Shown in pieces: positions 1-6,900 of a stretch of 47,513 nt of DNA. The DNA lies in contig JALXCZ010000036.1 in NCBI GenBank assembly GCA_026990595.1, forward strand, positions 1 to 47,513, written 5' to 3'. The stretch is from Sulfurovum sp. GTDB lineage: Bacteria > Campylobacterota > Campylobacteria > Campylobacterales > Sulfurovaceae. How positions within the stretch are numbered: the stretch's first letter is position 1; the number at the start of each line of letters is the position of its first letter. A model generated the notes under the pieces. That model saw only the letters and a program-made list of their open reading frames with translations. It was not told the origin of the DNA and made no database searches. A program made the position numbers and the translations under genes.

Positions 1-821
1 ACTGTCTTTACTGTGAGCTTGAGCCTGCCAAGACGATGACAGGGCAGGATGAGGTGTTGAGTGTTGGGCAGATCGTTGAAGCGATCAAGAAGGGCTTGCA
101 AGAGCATGAGGATATTGATTTTCTTACTATTACTGCCAACGGGGAGCCTACACTCTATCCGCATCTTAATACGCTGATAGATGAGATCAACAAGATCAAG
201 GGTTCTACCAAAACACTCATTCTCTCCAATGCTGCGACCATAGACGAGCCTAAGGTGCAGGAAGCTCTGCTGAAGTTTGATGAAGTGAAGCTTTCGCTTG
301 ACTGTGCAACGCAAAGCTGCCTTAAAAAGCTTGACCGTTCTCACAGCGGCATAGAGGTAGAAGCCATCAAAGCAGGGATGCTGGCATTTAAAAAGCGTTA
401 CAGCGGTGCATTGGTCATAGAGATACTCATTGTTAAAACGCTGAACGACAAAGCAGAAGAGATAAAAGCACTCAATGACTACCTGCTTAAACTGCAACCT
501 ACACGTATAGATATAGGTACCATAGACAGACCACCTGCCTTTGATGTAAAACCTGTAAGCTATGAAGAACTCTTGAAGATCAGCCATTGGTTTGACAGCA
601 CCTTGCCTGTCTATATCGCTTCACGTAAAAAAACTCAGATGAATGCTTCAAGTTATAGCAATGAACAGATATTGGACACACTTAGAAAGCGACCTTTGAC
701 CATGGAGGACATAGAAGTTTTGTTCGATGAAGAGAGTCAAAAAAGGTTTCAAAACCTTCTTAAAAGTGAGAAAATAAAGTCAGTTGAGACAAATGGTGTA
801 AAATTTTACAAAAAAGCCTAA
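1..821 (+). CDS. Radical SAM Fe-S oxidoreductase (COG0731-like), 5' end missing
   Basis: Only the C-terminal part lies in the window. Reading in frame from base 3 gives CLYCELEPAKT, which contains the last two cysteines of the radical SAM CxxxCxxC cluster motif, so the true start and first cysteine are upstream. The GEPTLYP segment is the glycine-rich SAM-contact region usual in this superfamily, followed by a TIM-barrel-like LILSNAA/VKLSLD alternation. The tail (from about TLRKRPLTMEDIEVLF) looks like a small winged-helix-type add-on seen in COG0731-like proteins. The substrate cannot be read from the sequence. The gene ends 7 bp before the -35 box of the tRNA-Asn promoter. Radical SAM is secure; the subfamily is from memory. 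Confidence 0.88.
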   Translation, partial: CLYCELEPAKTMTGQDEVLSVGQIVEAIKKGLQEHEDIDFLTITANGEPTLYPHLNTLIDEINKIKGSTKTLILSNAATIDEPKVQEALLKFDEVKLSLDCATQSCLKKLDRSHSGIEVEAIKAGMLAFKKRYSGALVIEILIVKTLNDKAEEIKALNDYLLKLQPTRIDIGTIDRPPAFDVKPVSYEELLKISHWFDSTLPVYIASRKKTQMNASSYSNEQILDTLRKRPLTMEDIEVLFDEESQKRFQNLLKSEKIKSVETNGVKFYKKA

Positions 822-828
822 AAAACTC

Positions 829-857
829 TTGACATTAAAGATGTTTTTGTCTATAAT
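829..857 (+). promoter_or_regulatory. Perfect-consensus sigma70 promoter of tRNA-Asn
   Basis: TTGACA at 829-834 and TATAAT at 852-857 are separated by exactly 17 bp, and the tRNA begins 38 bp after the -10 box. Both boxes match consensus fully. This is striking here because most other candidate promoters in the window have only a -10 box. It fits strong stable-RNA transcription. Confidence 0.9.
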
Positions 858-895
858 CTCACCCACGAAACAAGCACTCAGCTTTTTCAAACCAT

Positions 896-970
896 TCCGG
901 CATAGCTCAGCGGTAGAGTAGATGACTGTTAATCATTTGGTCCCAGGTTCGAATCCTGGTGCCGGAGCCA
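896..970 (+). tRNA. tRNA-Asn (anticodon GTT), CCA encoded
   Basis: A complete cloverleaf can be drawn: acceptor TCCGGCA (896-902) pairs with TGCCGGA (960-966), the D arm is GCTC/GAGT, the anticodon arm is GATGA-CTGTTAA-TCATT with anticodon GTT at 928-930, and the T arm is CCAGG-TTCGAAT-CCTGG. Discriminator G967 is followed by an encoded CCA (968-970). A short T-run (971-976) follows and may end the transcript. GTT reads Asn codons AAC and AAT. Confidence 0.97.
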
Positions 971-1173
971 CTTTTTAATTCTCCCAAACAAAACACTCCA
1001 AGTTTAAAAATAATATGTAAAATGACATTTTTATTTTTCTGAAAATTCTATCATATAACGTTACAGCAGTCGTATTTTGACATTTTTTTGACATTTTTTA
1101 ACTATAATAGAATATTGAAAATATATATTTTATAGAAAAACAGGTTCATTTTATTTTTTTACATTAAAAAATA

Positions 1174-1182
1174 TGGTATTAT
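1174..1182 (+). promoter_or_regulatory. Candidate extended -10 promoter for the DUF11 surface locus
   Basis: TGGTATTAT is an extended -10 (TGn followed by TATTAT at 1177-1182) 65 bp before the first gene of the surface locus. No -35 lies at the right distance; TTTACA at 1158-1163 is only 13 bp away. A second candidate, TATAAT at 1103-1108, sits below two TTGACA copies (1077-1082 and 1088-1093), but neither has normal spacing (20 and 9 bp). The rest of 971-1247 is very AT-rich and shows no gene. Confidence 0.4.
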
Positions 1183-1247
1183 AGTAACGGACAAGCAGTC
1201 ACTCTATATAGAGCGAACAAATAAAAAACAGGGAGTATCACAAGAGT

Positions 1248-2162
1248 ATGCACTTTTTCAGTAAAATTCTATGTACAATTTTTTTGTTCAGTGCTCTCCT
1301 TGCTGCTAAAGGTGTACCGGCAGGTACACAGATACTCAATGTGGCACAGTTGAGTTATCAGGTCAATGGTTTTGATTTTAACACGACAAGCAATACGCTG
1401 GTTGATGTTGTCGATCAGGTATTGGATCTTGAACTTGTATGCCAATCTACCCAAAATATCATTGTGCAAAACGGTGAAGTGAAACGTGCATTGCCTTTTG
1501 TTCTGGAAAATATAGGAAACGGTACAGACAATTTTTCTCTGACTCCCGACACCAATGCCTCAAGCCCTGAAGTAGACAATAGACTTATCTTTCTTGATGA
1601 TGGTGATGGGGTGTTCAACAGTGCAGATGTACAGGTGAACGATATTAACTTGACAGCAGACCAGAAAGCAACACTCTTCTTTGTTAGTGACATTCCTGCT
1701 TCTGCTGCCTGGCAGTATTCCCATAACGGGATCGAAGCCAGATCAACCATAGGCGGTTCGGGAATACCCGGAAAAGACTACAATGTGAGTAACGGTACAG
1801 AGAACTATTATGCAGTAGACGGATACAAAGGCGGGGTAGAGAGTGCTTTGTGTACTTATGAGATGAACCATCTGAATCTGATACTTAAAAAATCTGCCAC
1901 ACTCTCAAGTGACCGTCTGTTTACCGGTACGGTCATTCATTATCGCATAGAAGCAACAGTCAAAGGTGAGGGGACGGTTAGCAATATTGTCATTAAAGAT
2001 GTGATTCCCTCAGGTACAACGTATGTGCCCGGCAGTATTAAACTTGATGGTACAGCTGTTACTGATGCAGGACATTTTTCAGCCAATAGCATAGCTGTAC
2101 CTGTGAATGATATGACCAGATCAGATACCCATGTTGTAGAGTTTGATGTAAAGGTTAATTAA
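1248..2162 (+). CDS. Secreted DUF11-type beta-sandwich protein
   Basis: 304 aa. Residues 1-20 form a signal peptide ending LLAA before KGVPAG. Residues about 22-55 carry the motif TQILNVAQLSYQVN...TSNTLVDV, which recurs at the N-terminus of the products at 2898 and 3967. An acidic loop at 117-127 (DDGDGVFNSAD) resembles the Asp-rich calcium-type loops common in DUF11 proteins. From about 209 to the end is a DUF11 domain (VIHYRIEATV...VIKDVIPSGTTYVPGSI...HVVEFDVKVN), and the protein stops on its last predicted strand. The first gene of the surface locus; exported and probably part of a surface structure. The role is inferred; export and fold type are well supported. Confidence 0.85.
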   Translation: MHFFSKILCTIFLFSALLAAKGVPAGTQILNVAQLSYQVNGFDFNTTSNTLVDVVDQVLDLELVCQSTQNIIVQNGEVKRALPFVLENIGNGTDNFSLTPDTNASSPEVDNRLIFLDDGDGVFNSADVQVNDINLTADQKATLFFVSDIPASAAWQYSHNGIEARSTIGGSGIPGKDYNVSNGTENYYAVDGYKGGVESALCTYEMNHLNLILKKSATLSSDRLFTGTVIHYRIEATVKGEGTVSNIVIKDVIPSGTTYVPGSIKLDGTAVTDAGHFSANSIAVPVNDMTRSDTHVVEFDVKVN

Positions 2163-2164
2163 TG

Positions 2165-2208
2165 CTTCGATAAGCTCAGTTTCCGGTGGGAAGTTGAGCT
2201 TGTCGAAG
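2165..2208. repeat. REP-like inverted repeat, CTTCGA-TAAGCTCAG family, copy 1
   Basis: The arms are CTTCGATAAGCTCAG (2165-2179) and TTGAGCTTGTCGAAG (2194-2208) with a 14-nt loop. As RNA all 15 positions pair, two of them as G-U. It begins 3 bp after the stop of the 1248 gene. The second copy is at 2805-2855, so the 155-aa gene lies between the two. The core is, from memory, a widespread palindromic repeat in many bacterial genomes. Confidence 0.85.
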
Positions 2209-2246
2209 ACAAAATCGGAAGACAAAATTGATCAAAAAGGAAAAAT

Positions 2247-2714
2247 ATGATAAAAAAATTATTTACAAGTTTAATGATAGCCTCGTCTGTGATGGTTATG
2301 GGTCTGTATGCAGATGTAACCATTAAGTCACACTCTTACCAGAAAGTGGTGAAGAAAAAGAAAGCAAAATGGGTCAAAGCAACCAAAGTTGTACCCGGTT
2401 CTGTAGTACTTTATATGAATACTTTAAAAAACAGAGGTAAAGAGACAGCGCAAAACCTCACAGTGGTCAATGCAATACCTGCACATATGAACTATGTCAA
2501 AGGTACAGCAAAATGTAAAAGCAAATGCAGTGTGACCTACTCGGTAGATGGCGGTAAAACATTCAATAAACCTAAAAAACTTTTTGTCAAAGACAAAAAG
2601 ACAAAGAAAATGAGACATGCAAAAGCAAAAGAGTATACGACCATCAAATGGGTAGTTGCCAAACTTAAGGGTGGTAAAAAAACCACAGTACAGTACAAAG
2701 CTAGATTGCAATAA
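2247..2714 (+). CDS. Small lysine-rich secreted single-domain DUF11 protein
   Basis: 155 aa. Residues 1-22 look like a signal peptide (MIKKLFTSLMIASSVMVMGLYA). The mature part is one DUF11-like unit: VVPGSVVLYMNTLKNRGKE, then NLTVVNAIPAHMNYVKGTAK, then a final strand TTVQYKARLQ at the C-terminus. By my count about 34 of 155 residues are lysine, so it is strongly basic. A CKSKC pair near residues 91-95 could form a small disulfide. The start has a good SD (AAAAGG near 2235-2240). It is flanked by two copies of the same palindromic repeat and followed by a 45-bp palindrome. Possibly a polyanion- or polysaccharide-binding matrix subunit; that is inference. Confidence 0.82.
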   Translation: MIKKLFTSLMIASSVMVMGLYADVTIKSHSYQKVVKKKKAKWVKATKVVPGSVVLYMNTLKNRGKETAQNLTVVNAIPAHMNYVKGTAKCKSKCSVTYSVDGGKTFNKPKKLFVKDKKTKKMRHAKAKEYTTIKWVVAKLKGGKKTTVQYKARLQ

Positions 2715-2729
2715 CTAAAGGATCATGGT

Positions 2730-2774
2730 TGACCCTTGAGGCGAACAGTTTAAGACTGTTTCCTTCAAGGGTTA
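2730..2774. repeat. 45-bp near-perfect palindrome (hairpin)
   Basis: The left arm 2730-2751 and right arm 2752-2774 pair almost fully with practically no loop. About 20 pairs form, including several G-U, with one C-C mismatch (2742/2762). It starts 15 bp after the stop of the 155-aa gene. There is no T-run behind it, so it is more likely a repeat element or mRNA-stabilising/processing hairpin than a classical terminator. Confidence 0.75.
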
Positions 2775-2804
2775 GACTTTGAGGACGAGAGGTGCTATTC
2801 TTCC

Positions 2805-2855
2805 CTTCGACAAGCTCAGGAACCGAGTGTTTTACGGTATCTGAGCTTGTCGAAG
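2805..2855. repeat. REP-like inverted repeat, CTTCGACAAGCTCAG family, copy 2
   Basis: Perfect 15-bp arms CTTCGACAAGCTCAG (2805-2819) and CTGAGCTTGTCGAAG (2841-2855) around a 21-nt loop. Same family as 2165-2208. The right arm runs to 43 bp before the start codon of the next gene, so an upstream ATG at 2847 inside the repeat is not a credible start. Confidence 0.88.
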
Positions 2856-2884
2856 ATAGAGATGGCAAGAAAAAATCATGAAAC

Positions 2885-2891
2885 AAAGGAG
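2885..2891 (+). promoter_or_regulatory. Shine-Dalgarno site fixing the start at 2898
   Basis: AAAGGAG lies 6 nt before ATG 2898. The encoded signal peptide MKKSLVIASVMLFGFIGANA begins exactly there, while the upstream in-frame ATG at 2847 is inside the palindromic repeat and has no SD. Confidence 0.85.
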
Positions 2892-2897
2892 TTACTC

Positions 2898-3896
2898 ATG
2901 AAAAAGAGTTTGGTAATAGCATCGGTGATGCTGTTTGGATTTATAGGGGCAAATGCGGCTATGACTGCGCCGGGAACGGACATTAACAATACAGCAACAT
3001 TGAGTTATGACGTAAACGCTGTTCATCAAACAGCAGTTGATGCAAGTGATGCCGGATTTAAAGTTGATAGAAAGATAGATGTAGAGGTAGCAAATACAGA
3101 TGCAGCAAAAACAGTAGATGTAACACCAGGTGCAACAGACCAAAATTTACATTTTACTATTGCCAATAAAGGTAATGACCAGGAAGAGTATACATTAAGT
3201 TATGCCGATATCGCTTCTGGAGATCAGTTTGATCCTACCAATTGCCAGATCGATGCAGGAGCAGGATTTGTTAACTTTACAACAACAATCACTATTGCAG
3301 CTGAAACCAATTCAAGTGTCACTGTACAGTGTGATATTCCTGCACAGGGAACTGTACATAATGATGATAACGGAACTATTGTTCTTACTGCAACAGTCAA
3401 TAATCGCACAAAAGCAAATGATGATGTAGATGATCCAGCAGTTGTTCAAGATGTGTTTGCTGATGGGGCAGGAGAAACGGATGCTGTTAATAATGGTGAC
3501 TATTCAGATAGAGGAACTTATCATGTAGTAAGTGCTGACTTAAGTTTGGCGAAAACATCTATTGTTACAGAAGATCCTGTTCATGCTGCAGGTGGAGCAG
3601 CAAAGCCACACAGAATACCTGGTGCAACGGTACGTTACTGTTTTGTTGTAGATAACAACGGTTCAGCAAGTGCAGATAATGTGAAGATTGCAGATGACTT
3701 TACAGCGGATAATAAAAGTGATTTAACTGTAGTTAAAGCAGGTTACACGGTACAGCCAAATACAAATGCTTGTGACTGTACTGCTGATGGTACAGACGCA
3801 GGTGTTGCAGCAGGTGCAACAAATGTAGAGATTACAGTAACACCCCTAAATGCAGGACAGAGAGAGTGTGCTTATATAGAAGCAACAGTGAACTAA
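2898..3896 (+). CDS. Secreted DUF11-type protein with shared C-terminal module
   Basis: 332 aa from ATG 2898. A signal peptide (about 1-20, ending GANAA) is followed by the N-terminal motif TDINNTATLSYDVN shared with the 1248 and 3967 products. The middle is acidic, rich in Asp, Thr and Ala, and predicted to be all beta. The last 120 residues (DNA about 3532-3893) form the C-terminal module shared with the 8562 and 10114 products: LAKTSIVTEDP, RIPGATVRYCFVVDN, ADNVKIAD, NACDCTADG, ECAYIEATVN. Its four cysteines (YC, CDC, EC) could make two disulfides. A strong hairpin follows (3902-3926), which could leave this transcript more abundant than the large downstream gene. Probably a major surface subunit; function inferred. 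Confidence 0.83.
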   Translation: MKKSLVIASVMLFGFIGANAAMTAPGTDINNTATLSYDVNAVHQTAVDASDAGFKVDRKIDVEVANTDAAKTVDVTPGATDQNLHFTIANKGNDQEEYTLSYADIASGDQFDPTNCQIDAGAGFVNFTTTITIAAETNSSVTVQCDIPAQGTVHNDDNGTIVLTATVNNRTKANDDVDDPAVVQDVFADGAGETDAVNNGDYSDRGTYHVVSADLSLAKTSIVTEDPVHAAGGAAKPHRIPGATVRYCFVVDNNGSASADNVKIADDFTADNKSDLTVVKAGYTVQPNTNACDCTADGTDAGVAAGATNVEITVTPLNAGQRECAYIEATVN

Positions 3897-3901
3897 CATC
3901 T

Positions 3902-3926
3902 CATTCCCATCGAAATGATGGGAATG
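3902..3926 (+). terminator. Intercistronic stem-loop (possible attenuating terminator)
   Basis: A perfect 10-bp stem, CATTCCCATC (3902-3911) with GATGGGAATG (3917-3926), closes a GAAAT loop directly after the 2898 gene. What follows is A/T-rich but not a clean T-run. It could partially terminate, or protect the 3' end of the upstream mRNA. Confidence 0.55.
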
Positions 3927-3966
3927 GGTCTAATAAAAATAATAAAATAAAAGAAAGGAGAAATAG

Positions 3967-6900
3967 ATGATAATATTAACATATTTACGCAGTATGCTAT
4001 TGTCTCTCTTTCTCCTTTCTTCTGTTTTATGGGGTGCAAATGTAGGAAATATCATCTCCAACACGGCAACATCGACCTATGTCATCAACAGTATAGACAA
4101 GAACAGTACCTCAAACGAAGTGAATCTTACCGTTGAGGGAACAGATGCGACCATAGAGTTCTTGAGTGCTGATCCGCATGGGGAGCAGACGCATATGCTG
4201 GGCGCAAGTGCTTATCTGGGAAGTGATGGCAGTTGGCACACCATGCCGGCACCCACACTTTCAAACGGCACAGTGCTGAGTACCACCGTGCCTATAGGCA
4301 TGACAGATACCAATGCCTATAATATAGATGACCTCTCTCTTATTAAAGTTACAGATGCTGATCAGAATGTTGACAGTAGTGTACGCGATACTATTGATGT
4401 AAATATCACTTCGCCTTCAGGCGATAGTGAGACCGTAAGGCTCATAGAGACAACTCCCAACAGTGGTATATTTACCGGTTATATTGTACTAACCAACAGC
4501 AGTAGCAGCCATGGAGACGGCAGACTGCATGTTGAAGTAGATGAGCATATAGATGTTGCATATGATGACCAGGGGGTTGCTGCACGAACGGACAGTGCCA
4601 TTATTGCTCAGCAAAAAGAGTTGAAAGTCTGGATAGAAAAACAGGTCAATAAAGAGGTTGCAAGTGTAGGCGAAATACTACTTTATACCATAACTGTACA
4701 CAATGATGAGAGTTTTGTACTGAGAAATATGCAAGTGGATGACCATATGCCGCTTGGGTTAAAATATAAAAGTGGTACGGCGAAAATAGATGGGGTAAAG
4801 ACTACACCGACACTCTCCAAAGATGGCAAGCATCTTTATTTCATCATTCCTGTGTTGCCTGCAAACGGCAGTGTGAAGATCACCTTTATAGCCCAAATAG
4901 GTGCAGGAGTACATAACCATGAAATAGCAAATGTTGCCATGGTCAATGATTCAGGCTGTCCTCTGCCAATGGCGAAAATACTTAATGGATCTGACAAAAT
5001 AATCAATATACCAAATTTTGCTGCACGCAGATGTGTGTTCAGTTCCAACAAAGCAGTGGCAAGAACACGCATACAAGAAGAGTTGATGCGAAGCAAAGGC
5101 ATCATTATAGGTCAAGTGTATGAATGTGCTTATAAAAAGAATAAAAAAGGACATGGTGTAGCCAATGTAAGACTTTATATGGAAAATGGTACCTATGTTG
5201 TGACAGACAGGAATGGTAAATACCATATAGAGGGTGTAGATGCAGGTACACATGTGGTTCAGGTAGATGAGGATATGCTGCCAAACGGCTATGTTATGGG
5301 AGATAATGCCCATCATGCACGTTTTGCAGGACGCGCCTTTTCGCAGTTCGTAGATGTGGGAAAAGGTGCACTCAAAAGAGTGGATTTCTGCTTGGATCGT
5401 ACCGTTAAAGTGAAACAGGATGCCAATGCAACGAAAGTTGAAAGTAAAATAGCAGATATCTATGACTATAAAATACCTACATCTTTACCGCACATGCCTA
5501 AATATAACCGTGGACACTTACGAAACCTCAGAGGAAAAACAGAGATACTCTGGCCGCCTGAGAAATTTGTACCGAGCATTCCCAGTACACGTATAGCTGT
5601 TGTGCACAAAAAAGATCAAAAAGCTGAAGTATGGTTGAACGGGCAAAAAGTCAGTATGCTTAACTATGAGGGCAGGGTAACAGACAGTAATAACTCCACA
5701 GTGATAGATACCTACAAAGGTGTGGATCTGCTTGATCAGACCAATACCATCACGGTACGTTTATTGGATAAGCAGAACAGACTTCTGAAGCTGTTAAGAC
5801 GCACTTTGCATGTTTCCACTGCCCCTGCAAAAATAGAATATGTGGAGAAAAACTCATTCGCAGTAGCAGACGGTAAACATTCTCCGGTCATTGCGGTGAA
5901 ATTCATAGATGCAGACGGTTATCCGCTTCGTACAGGGATCACAGGGACATTCAGTATTGAGAGTCCGTATCAGTCACAGGTTGCCCTGGATCAGTTGCAG
6001 GAAGATCCTCTGGGTAGCACTGCAGGTGAAAATAGATATACCATCGATTCAGATGGTATAGCCTACATTAAACTGCAACCGACAACACAGTCGGGTACGG
6101 CAACACTGCACTTTAAGATACAAGACAGAGACGAAGTCATCCGTGCATGGCTGAAACCGCAGCTTCGTGAGTGGATCATGGTAGGATTTGCCGAGGGTAC
6201 GGTAGGTTACAATACACTCAAAGGACATAAAGAATCTTTAGCATCCATCGATGCAGAAGACAAAGTTGTTACCCAGGGTAGAGTCTCTTTCTTTGCAAAA
6301 GGGCGCGTTAAAGGTGAGTGGCTGCTTACCATGGCATACGATAGTGGCAAAGATACAAAAAATTCAAAACTTTTTGATGAGATAGACCCAAATACCTACT
6401 ATACGCTTTATAATGACGCTTCAGTACAGAATTATGAAGCATCTTCGAGAAAAAAACTCTATCTCAAAATAGAAAAAGAGCGTTTTTCTGCACTTTTGGG
6501 TGACTTTAATACAGATATGACTGTCACAGAACTTTCACAGTATTCTCGACGTATGACAGGGATCAAAAGTGAATACCATGGAGAGAATCTGGAGGTCAAT
6601 GCTTTTGCAGCACATACAGACCAACTTTTTATGAAAGACGAGATAAGAGGGGACGGAACTTCTGGTTTCTACCACCTTAAAAACAAACCTGTTGTGCGTA
6701 ACAGTGAATCTGTAACCATAGAGGTTAGAGACCGTTATCATAATGAACGTATCATTGAGAAAAAAAGTCTGCAGAGATTTAGAGATTATGAGATCGACTA
6801 TGACAGGGGGACACTCTATTTCAAAGAGCCGATCTACAGTAATGATAAAAATTTCAACCCCAGATTCATCGTGGTGGATTATGAGACAGAAGGTGACGGG

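Noticed and set aside
2701-2886. A 61-codon minus-strand frame containing SVPELVEG
   Set aside because: It is a translation of the palindromic repeat and hairpin region. PELVEG-type peptides are well-known artefacts of this repeat family, and no coding features are present.
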